A DNA stretch of 22,543 nt, from positions 1 to 22,543 of the IMG/VR virus record IMGVR_UViG_3300023198_000970; one strand, given 5' to 3'. Below the pieces are notes generated by a model. The model saw nothing but the letters and a program-made list of their open reading frames with translations. It was not told the origin of the DNA and ran no database searches. This DNA comes from a virus. Below, piece by piece: positions 1 to 8,171 of this stretch. The position numbers and the translations under genes were made by a program. How positions within the stretch are numbered: the first letter of the stretch is position 1; each line of letters starts with the position of its first letter.

Positions 1-186
1 AAGTCCTAACTCTATGCCGCCGGTGGACGGGACAACGATTTTCTCAAAAAAACTCTCCCCTTCCGCTTCAATAGTGTAGTCGCTGGTTGTTTGAAGTCCT
101 AACTCTATGCCGCCGGTGGACGGGACAACGATTTTCTCAAAAAAACTCGTTCCCTCGGCTTCAACAGTGTACTCACTAGTTGTTTG
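1..186 (-). repeat. Tandem 93-bp repeats in the fibre gene
   Basis: Copies start at 1 and 94, and a diverged copy boundary falls at 187, giving a period of exactly 93 bp (31 codons). Positions 1-55 and 94-148 are identical base for base, while the remaining 38 bp of each unit differ at several sites. The array probably continues beyond the window. Confidence 0.9.
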
Positions 187-360
187 AAGACCGAGAGCCA
201 TTTGATTACAGTAGATGTTACCGGAAAACACAGCCGAGTAATCGCTAGTTATTTCTGTTCCTATACCTATGTGACCGGCGGAGTCTACAGCTACACTTTG
301 GTTCGCTCTCGCGCTAGTGAGTATATCACCCGAGTTAGTGTTCAAATTAGTGTGAGTCAT
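1..360 (-). CDS. Tail fibre protein, N-terminal part (cut by window edge)
   Basis: The frame opens at the ATG at 360 and stays open for 120 codons to the window edge, so the C-terminus is missing. A GAGGAG ribosome site sits seven bases upstream and overlaps the stop of the preceding gene. After about 28 residues the protein becomes repetitive: an IGIGTEITSDYSAVFSGNI segment is followed by 31-residue units containing GLQTTSxYT, VEAEG, FFEKIVVPSTGGIEL. The IGIGT...Y...V.SGN pattern is familiar from trimeric beta-structured phage fibres, which often end in a self-cleaving S74-type chaperone, but that end is not visible here. Its place as the last tail gene, after two small tail-tip proteins, fits a receptor-binding fibre. 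The fibre role is inferred from repeat style and position. Confidence 0.72.
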   Translation of the reverse strand, partial: MTHTNLNTNSGDILTSARANQSVAVDSAGHIGIGTEITSDYSAVFSGNIYCNQMALGLQTTSEYTVEAEGTSFFEKIVVPSTGGIELGLQTTSDYTIEAEGESFFEKIVVPSTGGIELGL

Positions 361-371
361 ACGTCCACTCC

Positions 372-767
372 TCAAATTGTTAAAAAATTAAGAACTCCAT
401 TATACAAATCTGACCGGCCGGTCACTAGTACAGAAAACGGCCGGGCCAAATTAGAAATTCTCACTTTATCTGTAAAGTCTAGTCCCACCAGATCGCTTGA
501 GCTGTTGATTAATAAGTCTAACTCTGTCCTCTTTGACCACCAGTCGTTGAATATTTGCTTCTGTTCCTCCAATATAAAATTGAGCGGTAAACTATATCGT
601 GTAGCTGTACCGAGTATCAAATACGAGCTCAAAGCCCCGTTTTGGGAATTCTGTTGCCGCATAATATTGGTGTCAGCTTCCCAATAGTTCCAGTCGGGGT
701 GCATTTCGATGGGGGAATCCGACCCGGCAGCGGTCTTAACGTAGAATGTTTTTCGCTCATTTATCAT
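372..767 (-). CDS. Small tail-tip protein, paralogue B
   Basis: A 131-residue protein of no family I can name. It shares landmarks with the gene immediately upstream: HPDWN at residues 23-27, then 49 residues on the motif NDWW at 74-77, followed by a beta-rich C-terminal third ending in a short hydrophobic strand. The matching spacing makes a tandem duplication likely. It starts with an ATGA overlap on the previous gene, so its translation should be coupled to it. Lying between the putative tail hub and the fibre gene, it probably forms part of the distal tail or the fibre attachment ring. No enzymatic motif, signal peptide or membrane segment is visible. Confidence 0.6.
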   Translation of the reverse strand: MINERKTFYVKTAAGSDSPIEMHPDWNYWEADTNIMRQQNSQNGALSSYLILGTATRYSLPLNFILEEQKQIFNDWWSKRTELDLLINSSSDLVGLDFTDKVRISNLARPFSVLVTGRSDLYNGVLNFLTI

Positions 768-1183
768 AATACTCTCAAAGATAATGTCCCCATGACCTCG
801 TTCTGATATGGCTTAGTAAAGCTCGTAAAGGGCTCTTGGGGGCCCACAATTCTATATCGCTTAATGACACCCAGCCTTGCCGCACCGTCCAAACGCCCAA
901 GCACGGGGTGGTTTAACGTAAACTCACCCTCTAATTCTGAAATCATTCGCAAAGTTGTTTGAAACGCCCACCAGTCGTTCAATATGACCGCGTCAGCGAT
1001 GGGGACGTTGTTCAATGTGAATATATAAATGAAGCTTGATATCTTAGACCATACGAACTCGTTCTCTTCCCCTGTCAACACTTGCGCTCTGGACTGTATC
1101 AATCGATCGCCTTTGTTGACGTTCCAGTCGGGGTAAAGTGCCACTCGATTGTTTTCTTCTTCGTCAAATAATTCAAAAGCCAT
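764..1183 (-). CDS. Small tail-tip protein, paralogue A
   Basis: A 139-residue protein with YPDWN at residues 17-21 and NDWW at 69-72, the same landmarks and nearly the same spacing (50 residues) as the next gene downstream. Its start codon shares one base with the stop of the hub gene (TAATG), and its own stop overlaps the next start (ATGA). These junctions suggest the hub and both small proteins are made in fixed proportion. Function is inferred from position only: a tail-tip or baseplate-like component. I cannot assign it to a named family, and no catalytic residues stand out. Confidence 0.6.
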   Translation of the reverse strand: MAFELFDEEENNRVALYPDWNVNKGDRLIQSRAQVLTGEENEFVWSKISSFIYIFTLNNVPIADAVILNDWWAFQTTLRMISELEGEFTLNHPVLGRLDGAARLGVIKRYRIVGPQEPFTSFTKPYQNEVMGTLSLRVL

Positions 1184-3144
1184 TATCTATTCACGACCTC
1201 GTCTGCTTGTATCGCTATCACCCCGTCCAAATATTTTGGGGTGACTTTGATGATTTGAAAGAGAGACTCGGAGCCGATCAAAGTCGGATGTTGAACCCGG
1301 ATTATATCATTCTGCTCAAGCCCAAAAAAACGCGCGGGGAGCTCTGTTTTAATGATCGCCCCTGTCAGTGTCCCATTTCGTACTAGATTGTCTTTGTACA
1401 AATCAGCGGTGCCACCCTCGACAATATAAGGGGAGCCCTTGGTAAGCTCGTTGGTTATTCCCGCGGCGTCTGTTGACTCGCACGAACTCGTATTGTTCTT
1501 GTCCGCCACGACATTATTCACGAAGACACGACGCGGGTAGTCATAATTATAATCAACCTTTATTCGTCTATATTTTTTCGTTTGAACGCTTGTAGTGCCT
1601 AAAGCGTTGTATGATATTTCGAAAGATCCCTCATTAAAGTCTGACGTTGTTAGAACCGCGTCGATCAAATCACTACTCACCAGTGTCTCGCTATTTTGAT
1701 AAGAACGAACTTTCAAGAACCCCGAATCCCCTACCCACAACCCCGATCCAGTTATCTCTCCGAAATCGTCCATAATATCGCTAACAGTTTGTCTTTCTCC
1801 AAAAAAGCATTGAAAATGATAGCTCGCGGCGTCACTCGCGGCTTGATTAAATTGATCCGCGTCATAAATTATGGATGATTGACTAAATATGTCGGTCAAT
1901 ATTTCGATCGGGTTCTCAGAGACCGCTATGTCGGAGCTTGACACCGGGTAAGCGGCGATAGAGTAATTCTTATACTGATCTGATCGGAATTGAACGCTCA
2001 AACTCAAACTATGCTGAATAGTTATCTGATTCGAGATGTCGTTCAAACAATCAACTTCAATGAACATATACGATCTAAATCTGTTATCCAACAGGGAACT
2101 CGATATTGTTCCCACTAACCCTACGCAACTCACGAGTGTGTTCGCTCCCGCTGTTAACGTTTCAGTCACCACGCTGCTTGATTCTCCCGAGTCGACTTTG
2201 AAGGAGACATCGAAATCACCGCTGTACGACCCAATATTCTCTATCGTGACGGATTGCTCCGCGTAGTACACCTTTTGCCAGCTCAAGTTGGTGGTCAAAT
2301 CATAACTCGCGATTGCTCGGGATGGAGAAGAGCTATAATAATCAGCGTAAGAAGTGATTGACTTCTTCGACGCAAATGTTATCTCCCCACCGCTGGTAGG
2401 CTGGGATTGGGGTAGTAAGCGACCGAAAGCAAAAAGTTTCTTTCCTACGGCGATTTTATCATGCACCTGAAACGGCTCGCCGCCCTCCACTGTCCCATTG
2501 TCTGACCACACATGGGTCATCAATGTAGATTCTGATAATTCGTCGTCAATAGCGACATTCGTATTTGTATTGTACCAAACAGAATTCACATGGTTTAAGC
2601 TTGAAACATTCCTAGGAGCCAGTAGCACGCTTATGTTGCAGTCGACCGGAGTCATATAAAAAGGCTTATTGTGTTTACCGTAATAAACCGGGTAGCCGAA
2701 GTCAGTATCGATGATGTCGGGATGAGCGTTTGAGTAACTGTCAACGATAGACTCTACCGGAAATTTTGGGTCAGCGTCTAGAAATCTGTCAAAGATCCGC
2801 AGCTGTATAATGTTGGGGTTGTTCCCGTCAATAGTGAAATCCCGCACTTTCCCGGCGTGAGGTGTGAATGAGTCGGAATTGACAAGCACAGTTAGGAACG
2901 TGTCAGCGTTCACAATATTGGAAATGTTATCTTTAATGAATTCTAAGCTCGATTGTAAAGTGATATTGTAAGTAGATGGCGCGCCGAATCCCCCAAGCTT
3001 ATCCGATTCCCACGATAGCGGGGATAGGTCTACAATACTGTCGAGTCCGAACAATATTGTCTCACTCAAGTCCGCGAATCGTAAGCGAAATTGTAAGCTC
3101 GCTTGAACGCGGCTCGCGCCTTCAACACTTGGTAAACTACGCAT
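1183..3144 (-). CDS. Putative tail hub / tail-tip protein
   Basis: A 653-residue, beta-rich protein read immediately after the tape measure, the usual place for distal-tail and hub (Tal or gp27-like) proteins in siphoviruses. The N-terminal 150 residues, with alternating hydrophobic strands, and the C-terminal 200 residues, with the stretch DIIRVQHPTLIG near the end, resemble the architecture of tail hub proteins that carry a central insert. The middle third is rich in Ser, Thr and Asn, like an exposed domain. It begins eight bases inside the end of the tape measure gene. No lysozyme or peptidase motif is visible, so I do not call it a tail-associated lysin. The hub role is an inference from gene order and general fold impression. 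Confidence 0.6.
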   Translation of the reverse strand: MRSLPSVEGASRVQASLQFRLRFADLSETILFGLDSIVDLSPLSWESDKLGGFGAPSTYNITLQSSLEFIKDNISNIVNADTFLTVLVNSDSFTPHAGKVRDFTIDGNNPNIIQLRIFDRFLDADPKFPVESIVDSYSNAHPDIIDTDFGYPVYYGKHNKPFYMTPVDCNISVLLAPRNVSSLNHVNSVWYNTNTNVAIDDELSESTLMTHVWSDNGTVEGGEPFQVHDKIAVGKKLFAFGRLLPQSQPTSGGEITFASKKSITSYADYYSSSPSRAIASYDLTTNLSWQKVYYAEQSVTIENIGSYSGDFDVSFKVDSGESSSVVTETLTAGANTLVSCVGLVGTISSSLLDNRFRSYMFIEVDCLNDISNQITIQHSLSLSVQFRSDQYKNYSIAAYPVSSSDIAVSENPIEILTDIFSQSSIIYDADQFNQAASDAASYHFQCFFGERQTVSDIMDDFGEITGSGLWVGDSGFLKVRSYQNSETLVSSDLIDAVLTTSDFNEGSFEISYNALGTTSVQTKKYRRIKVDYNYDYPRRVFVNNVVADKNNTSSCESTDAAGITNELTKGSPYIVEGGTADLYKDNLVRNGTLTGAIIKTELPARFFGLEQNDIIRVQHPTLIGSESLFQIIKVTPKYLDGVIAIQADEVVNR

Positions 3145-6100
3145 TACTTAACCTCAATCTGCCTGTAAGCGATAATGTCTCAATCAATTGTCGGATTTCC
3201 TCCACTTGCTCGGTCGGCCGAATCGCCTTCACGTTGAACGTTATATTTACGGGAGCGGCTGCCGCTCCAGCAGACGAAACAGTCTCCCCGACGTGCGCTT
3301 TTATCAGGCCGCTACCCTCTTCCATTCCGGGGAGCCGCAATAATTGTGACTTGGTTAGTGTGTCGGTGCCAGATTGGAAACCGAACATCCCTCCAATACC
3401 GCCGCCGCCAAAAGGATTAAAACTTCGAATAACCCCCGCCAAACGATTTAACGGATCAACCAGTATTCGAATACCCTCGGTCAAAGGCGTGAAAGCCCGT
3501 CTTAATTGCTCCAGCGGCGTCGCTAAGGCCCGAAGAGGTTCCATCATTTGCGCGACCACGCCTCTTAATTGATCTAATGCCCCTGATAAACTCTGAATGG
3601 GTTCCAGCACTTGCGTAACGCTCCCTATCAGTAATACAACGGCCTCTTTTAATTCCGCTAAAGATGACGCTAAAATTTGAACACTGCCGGCTAACGCGGA
3701 TAAGGAGCCCAACACCGCGGTTAAAACTTCGATCAGCCCTCGCAATATCTGCTCCAAACTACTTACGACCATTTTTAAGCTGTCTGTTACTATAGTTAAT
3801 GTTTGTATCTTTTCTAACAAATCGTCAATCGACATCAACATGGGCTCAAGCAAGACCAGAGCGTGATCCACGAGGAGCACTAGCGTGTTTAAAAGTGGCA
3901 CGAACCGTTCCACAATCGGTGTCAATCTTCGTAGCACGTTTCCAACACTCTTAAGAAGCGGAGCTATCGCTTCGATAACTGGGGCGAGCACTTCTTGTAT
4001 GATCGCGCTAAGTCCTTCCAGTCCTGCCGCAAATTTTTCGTTGCTCAATAACAATTCTGTGACAGCCCCAGCGATAGCTCCGCCGACACCACCGGATTGA
4101 AAGCCTGATATGGCCCCACCAACTCCGGTTATTCTACCGCCGATCGCCGATCCAATTTGAGACGCTGCACCGCCGACCCCGATCTCTCTGTCTTCTTCCG
4201 CTCTACCGGCCGGCAATGTGGCGGTCACTGGAGCGGGTGGACGTACAGGGATGCTTGGCATTGCTACAGCTGGTATCGCGTCCGGTATTGTCTCTAAAGT
4301 GTCCGCTATATTCTCTAATGTAGCGTCGAGATCTTTACTCGCTTCGTCCACGTCTTTAGCGTCTCTGCCAAAATTCTGCAGGTCTGTTCCCGCAGTGATG
4401 AAGGCGTTCCCTGTCGTGATCGCGTCCACAGACAAAGTGTTGCCCACTAATGTATAACTCAGATCTTTGCTGGCTTCATCGGCACCTACGATCGATCCAG
4501 CGAAATCGGCCACCGATGTGATTGCGCTACTAAAGCCGCTAGCCAAAGGACCGCGTATGTCCCGCGCTAATTCGACAACTTTATCTGACACACTACCGGT
4601 AGTTCCTCCTAGCGTGTCCAATGAGCGAATATTTTTCGAGATGACATCAGTCACGTTTACGCCGATTAGTTCCTTGAGCCCTTTAGCTAACGCTTGGACG
4701 GGCGTAACAACCCCCTGTATCTTTTCTTTTAAAGTGTCAAAGAACCCGGCGAATGGATCTATCCCCTTTTCTAGATCGTCTAATGTCTTTATTACAAGGT
4801 CAAGAGCCACGATTAACACATCGGTTATGAACTTGACTACCTCGGCGAACGCGTCAATCCAAGGTTCCATGTTGTTCTTAATAAAATCTACGATCACACC
4901 GCCGAACTTCAAAATCTCTGTGATAATTGTTCCGAGAACCTTTGTGACAATTGTTGCGATAATGTTAATGACTTTCCCGATGATCGTCTGCAGATTCTTA
5001 AACGCTTCCACAACATTTTTGTTGGACGTAACTATTTTGACAAATTCTTTGATGAAATCCGAGATAGCCCGCGCTAGCGGTTTTATACCATTGTCCCAGA
5101 CGCTGATCATAGTGTCTTCTAACGTGTCTAACAAATCTAGCATCGCCTCGGATTTTATAATGTAGCCTATCGCGATCAGCAAGGAGCCAAAACCACGGAC
5201 CAAAGGCGTGATTGCTTCTTTAACGTCATCAATTGCCGTCCGCATGCTCTCAAAGAACGTACGCATAGGAGCTTTATTGTCTTTAACAAAAGAGCTAAAA
5301 GCGGATACCATGCGGGTCGCGGTTTGCACAACGCCGCGTAAAAGCCCGTCCAGACTCGCAAAGATATTGATCTTAAGCCCTGACATAGCCGACCCGAACA
5401 TAATCGTATCACCTGTCAAATTATCAAGCCTTATCCTCGCCGCTTCTGACGCGGTGTTAGCTTGCTTTTGTTTATCAGCGAAGCCTCTTATGACATCTCC
5501 GCCTGCCTCAATTACTTTGAAGAACTTAGGAGCGGTCACTACACCTAAAATCGTGAATAAATCTTTTTGTGTGACTTGTCGCTCGTTGAGCAAGTCAACA
5601 ATGTCCGAAAATTTAGTAGTTGCGGGGTTTATCTGATCTAAAGAAATGCCGTAATTCATGAGAGCGACGTTGGCTTGTTTGGAGGGCTTGCTTAGTCTAG
5701 CTAGAGCAGTGTTTAACGCGGTACCAGCTTTGGAACCACGTACCCCGGCCTCTGCCATTGCGCCAAGGATAGAAGTTAAATCTTGGAAATTCATCCCCAT
5801 GGCCGACGCGGTACCCGCGGAATAGTCCATCGCGTAAGTCAGATCCGAAAAGTTTTGCGGCGAAGCACTGACAGTTTGTACCATCAAGTCGACCGCCTCT
5901 TTTGCGGCAAGACCCGACGTTTTGAAAATATTCATTTGAACCGCGGTCACGCGCGCGGAAGTAGCTAAGTCGGTTCCAGTGGCGGCTGCCAAATCCATCG
6001 CTTGCGCGGTAGTGGCCAAAACGCCAGCGGTGTCCATGCCAGCGCGCTTAAGCTCTTCCATCGCTCGCCCGGCCTCAATTGCCGTGAAAGTAGTGGTCTC

Positions 6101-6361
6101 GCCGATGCGCTGGGCCTCATCAGATAACTTCTTAAACTCCTCCGCGGTGGTTTTCGATATCGCCGCGACAGCGGACATTTGCGCTGAGAACCCCGAACCC
6201 TCTTCTATCACAGACTTGAAAGGTGCTGTAACCGCGCCCAATGCTTTCGACATGAGCTCAAAGCCTTGATTCATAGTCGTGACAGTAGAACCAAAGTTCC
6301 TCATGACGGGGGTCGCCGTGTCCCGCGCGGTTATTCTTGCTTCAATCTTAGCTCCAGCCAT
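3137..6361 (-). CDS. Tail tape measure protein (TP901 type)
   Basis: A 1074-residue protein, by far the longest tail gene. Residues 1 to about 340 carry the conserved tape-measure core: TARDTATPVMRNF at the start, then Ala/Thr/Gly-rich helices with SAVAAISKTTAEEF, GETTTFTAIEAGRAMEELKRAG and AEAGVRGSKAGTALNTAL. Hydrophobic helices follow at about 380-480. Residues 750-1000 are a long series of Leu/Ile/Val-rich repeats with recurring LxxLxxP spacing, likely an extended helical rod. At the usual rule of about 1.5 angstroms per residue, the tail would be near 160 nm long. The gene follows the chaperone pair and overlaps the hub gene by eight bases, the standard siphovirus order. Confidence 0.93.
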   Translation of the reverse strand: MAGAKIEARITARDTATPVMRNFGSTVTTMNQGFELMSKALGAVTAPFKSVIEEGSGFSAQMSAVAAISKTTAEEFKKLSDEAQRIGETTTFTAIEAGRAMEELKRAGMDTAGVLATTAQAMDLAAATGTDLATSARVTAVQMNIFKTSGLAAKEAVDLMVQTVSASPQNFSDLTYAMDYSAGTASAMGMNFQDLTSILGAMAEAGVRGSKAGTALNTALARLSKPSKQANVALMNYGISLDQINPATTKFSDIVDLLNERQVTQKDLFTILGVVTAPKFFKVIEAGGDVIRGFADKQKQANTASEAARIRLDNLTGDTIMFGSAMSGLKINIFASLDGLLRGVVQTATRMVSAFSSFVKDNKAPMRTFFESMRTAIDDVKEAITPLVRGFGSLLIAIGYIIKSEAMLDLLDTLEDTMISVWDNGIKPLARAISDFIKEFVKIVTSNKNVVEAFKNLQTIIGKVINIIATIVTKVLGTIITEILKFGGVIVDFIKNNMEPWIDAFAEVVKFITDVLIVALDLVIKTLDDLEKGIDPFAGFFDTLKEKIQGVVTPVQALAKGLKELIGVNVTDVISKNIRSLDTLGGTTGSVSDKVVELARDIRGPLASGFSSAITSVADFAGSIVGADEASKDLSYTLVGNTLSVDAITTGNAFITAGTDLQNFGRDAKDVDEASKDLDATLENIADTLETIPDAIPAVAMPSIPVRPPAPVTATLPAGRAEEDREIGVGGAASQIGSAIGGRITGVGGAISGFQSGGVGGAIAGAVTELLLSNEKFAAGLEGLSAIIQEVLAPVIEAIAPLLKSVGNVLRRLTPIVERFVPLLNTLVLLVDHALVLLEPMLMSIDDLLEKIQTLTIVTDSLKMVVSSLEQILRGLIEVLTAVLGSLSALAGSVQILASSLAELKEAVVLLIGSVTQVLEPIQSLSGALDQLRGVVAQMMEPLRALATPLEQLRRAFTPLTEGIRILVDPLNRLAGVIRSFNPFGGGGIGGMFGFQSGTDTLTKSQLLRLPGMEEGSGLIKAHVGETVSSAGAAAAPVNITFNVKAIRPTEQVEEIRQLIETLSLTGRLRLSNA

Positions 6362-6364
6362 GCC

Positions 6365-6613
6365 TCATCTTTGTTTAGAGTTTTCTTTTAAGATTCGAAA
6401 TTGATTTGCTATAACAGTAAACAATTTGACCAACCGCGCTGGCTGACTGTTGTAGCTTCCGCCGTTCGGCCAGCACCATTGGCACAATTCGCCATTCGAG
6501 CTGTTGTGGCAATTGAGATACATCTCAACCCAATCAGTCAATAAGATCCCATCCCACAAATTACAAGGATCACCGCCCCCCATTGTCATGTTACGCAATA
6601 TCCGCCCAATCAC
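6365..6613 (-). CDS. Tail assembly chaperone, -1 frameshift extension (T part)
   Basis: An 82-codon frame whose first codon, GTG at 6613, is exactly the codon reached if ribosomes slip back one base on the A_AAA_AAG site at the end of the preceding gene. It should therefore be made mainly as the C-terminal half of a fusion of roughly 213 residues, like lambda gpGT, rather than from its own start. The nearest purine-rich site is about 14 bases from the GTG, too far for good independent initiation. The product is unusual: C17, C35, C44 and C47, with a CQWC pair and an adjacent H36, could bind a metal. The tape measure gene starts three bases after its stop. The metal-site idea is an inference. 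Confidence 0.75.
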   Translation of the reverse strand: MIGRILRNMTMGGGDPCNLWDGILLTDWVEMYLNCHNSSNGELCQWCWPNGGSYNSQPARLVKLFTVIANQFRILKENSKQR

Positions 6614-7005
6614 TTTTTTACGTGATTCTCCTGCTTAGGTGACATAGTACTGATAGTAAACAAATGCGTGAGAATATTGACGCAATACAGCATAAACACA
6701 GTATGTTTTGTCAAATCGTCAACTACCGCCGCTCTCTCGCCCGTTTCGTCCTCAATGGTCATGCCTTCCAGGTTCTTACAATATTTGGGGACAATTTCAT
6801 CTGACACCTCTCTCAAAATAGGAGAGGAAAACTTTTCCATATAAAACGCGCTCCGTTGCTCCTCGCCCAATTCCTTGTTGTCTTGGGGGCTCATAGACGC
6901 CATAAACGCCATAACTCTTTGATAGTCCCCCTGATCCAGCGGGCGAACTTTAACTGTTACTCCTTTTTCGATTTCAAAAATCCTGGAACTCAGATTTACT
7001 TTCAT
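6610..7005 (-). CDS. Tail assembly chaperone (G part)
   Basis: A 131-residue soluble protein beginning with a beta-rich segment (MKVNLSSRIFEIEKGVTVKV) typical of tail assembly chaperones, followed by an acidic helical body. It lies between the tail tube and tape measure genes, the fixed place for these chaperones. A strong AAGGA site precedes the ATG at 7005. Its last codons form the slippery heptamer described separately, so most ribosomes stop at the TGA while a minority continue into the following frame. The short and long forms are expected to coat the tape measure during tail assembly and be absent from the mature virion. The family is inferred from position, size and frameshift. Confidence 0.8.
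   Translation of the reverse strand: MKVNLSSRIFEIEKGVTVKVRPLDQGDYQRVMAFMASMSPQDNKELGEEQRSAFYMEKFSSPILREVSDEIVPKYCKNLEGMTIEDETGERAAVVDDLTKHTVFMLYCVNILTHLFTISTMSPKQENHVKK
6613..6619 (-). promoter_or_regulatory. A_AAA_AAG programmed -1 frameshift site
   Basis: In the reading frame of the upstream chaperone gene the last codons are GTA AAA AAG TGA, which gives the canonical X_XXY_YYZ heptamer A_AAA_AAG directly before the stop. A GGAG element lies eight bases upstream of the heptamer, similar to the internal Shine-Dalgarno stimulator of the E. coli dnaX frameshift. A perfect 7-bp hairpin at 6513-6528 lies about 85 bases downstream, probably too far to act as the stimulator. Tail chaperone genes before tape measures very often use this mechanism. 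Confidence 0.85.
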
Positions 7006-7023
7006 AATATTCCTTTCAATTTA

Positions 7024-7974
7024 TCAATAATATTCTACTGTATTAACTAAAGTAACTTCAATAGCCGTGTTAGATCCTGTATCGAACATCGCCCCGGCCG
7101 TGAAAGGCATCTCAATTACTCCCGCGCCCGTAATAGTGGGCGTGGCGGACTTCATTCTCAAACGCGGGATATCAATCGTCAGCTGATTCGGTGCTTGATC
7201 TGTCTCAAAATTTAGCACCAATGGCACTTCGGTCTCATTGATATACGCGTCGTAATAAGAATGTTGTTGAAAAGTCAACGTACCCGTGATCTCAATCGTT
7301 TGTTGAGCTGTACGTTTGATCTTATGTGGACTATTAGACGTTTGTAAAATATGTCTAGCTGCCAAATTATTATTGACATTGATTGTCAAATTCTGAATGT
7401 CGATCAAGGGCACACTATTAAACGTTGAACTCGTTTGATCCCACTTGAATGGTTTCGCTGTCGGAAAAGTAGGGGACGAGGCTTCTTTCTTCGCGCTGCC
7501 AGCTCCGATGAAGCCAGCTGTCATCGTCATTAGTTGACCGTTCGCGATGTCGATCGACAAAGTGTTGCCGCACAAATCATAAAACAAGAACGCGCTTCCA
7601 ACGTCGCGATAAACTTCTGTTGTTAACAAATCAGTGGCCGCGAACTGATCAAAATCAGCAGTACGCGGTTTAAAAACATGTGTTTGTGTGTTCGTGTCGG
7701 ATGTTGTGCTAACTAACCCGATCACTGATTTGAGGAAATGCCCTAGTGACGCGGGGCTAGCTTCTTGTGTTACTTCCGCCTCAACAGTGAATATACCCTG
7801 ATGATAGGGTGACTCCGAGAAACGACCATACATGTTCGCTTCTGTTAATTGCTCTATGTTCGCTGTAAATGTTTCACCTGTGATCGCTACCGCCCGCAGG
7901 CTGCTCACTTGACTAGTCCCAAAACTATCTTGAAAGTTGACCATCAAATGGCTCTTCATTCCATATCCACTCAT
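7024..7974 (-). CDS. Major tail tube protein
   Basis: A 316-residue beta-rich protein upstream of the chaperone pair, the place of the tail tube subunit in siphoviruses. The N-terminus (MSGYGMKSHLMVNFQDSFGT) and the pattern of long alternating strands, with sections such as IEITGTLTFQQHSYYDAYIN and a C-terminal VEVTL-like strand, suit a tube protein that stacks in hexameric rings. No tail sheath gene lies next to it, which argues against a contractile tail. It starts with an ATGA overlap on the small upstream gene. I am fairly sure of the role from length, composition and order, though no single diagnostic motif settles it. Confidence 0.78.
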   Translation of the reverse strand: MSGYGMKSHLMVNFQDSFGTSQVSSLRAVAITGETFTANIEQLTEANMYGRFSESPYHQGIFTVEAEVTQEASPASLGHFLKSVIGLVSTTSDTNTQTHVFKPRTADFDQFAATDLLTTEVYRDVGSAFLFYDLCGNTLSIDIANGQLMTMTAGFIGAGSAKKEASSPTFPTAKPFKWDQTSSTFNSVPLIDIQNLTINVNNNLAARHILQTSNSPHKIKRTAQQTIEITGTLTFQQHSYYDAYINETEVPLVLNFETDQAPNQLTIDIPRLRMKSATPTITGAGVIEMPFTAGAMFDTGSNTAIEVTLVNTVEYY

Positions 7975-8171
7975 TGCTTGCCCTCCCGTTTAATCTGTTT
8001 GCTCTCACTAGTGATCTCTTTGGAGATCTCTTTGGGGATCTCTTTGACGACCCCACTAACTTTTAGGATTCGAAATTCCAGCTCACTAACCTCAATTTGC
8101 TGATTCGGGCTGGGCTCTCCGACAATCGGATTAAAACCAACGCCGGACCAAAGGCACTTAATCTTTTTCAC
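7971..8171 (-). CDS. Small charged protein of unknown function
   Basis: A 66-residue protein with a compact N-terminal half (GEPSPNQQIEVSELEFRILK) and a highly charged C-terminal tail made of short KEIxKEI units, encoded by near-repeats of GATCTCTTTGG at about 8012-8051 on the plus strand. Tiny genes in this position, between the tail terminator and the tail tube, are common in Mu-like phages (for example the DUF2635 type), but the resemblance is too weak to name it. It overlaps both neighbours by four bases, and this coupling supports that it is translated. A role in tail assembly is a guess. Confidence 0.6.
   Translation of the reverse strand: MKKIKCLWSGVGFNPIVGEPSPNQQIEVSELEFRILKVSGVVKEIPKEISKEITSESKQIKREGKQ

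Noticed and set aside
184-687. A 167-codon plus-strand frame at the left end
   Set aside because: It lies opposite the fibre and tail-tip genes, which have good ribosome sites, overlaps and family-like repeats.
4467-5165. A long plus-strand open frame of 232 codons within the tape measure
   Set aside because: It is antisense to a clearly assigned gene; the Ser/Thr/Ile-rich product is what the complement of Ala/Val/Asp-rich codons gives.
5176-5412. A 78-codon minus-strand frame inside the tape measure
   Set aside because: It overlaps the tape measure in another frame on the same strand and has no recognisable features.
6513-6528. The perfect palindrome TTGAGATACATCTCAA as frameshift stimulator
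   Set aside because: It lies about 85 bases beyond the slippery site, far outside the usual 5-9 base spacing, though a longer-range role is not excluded.
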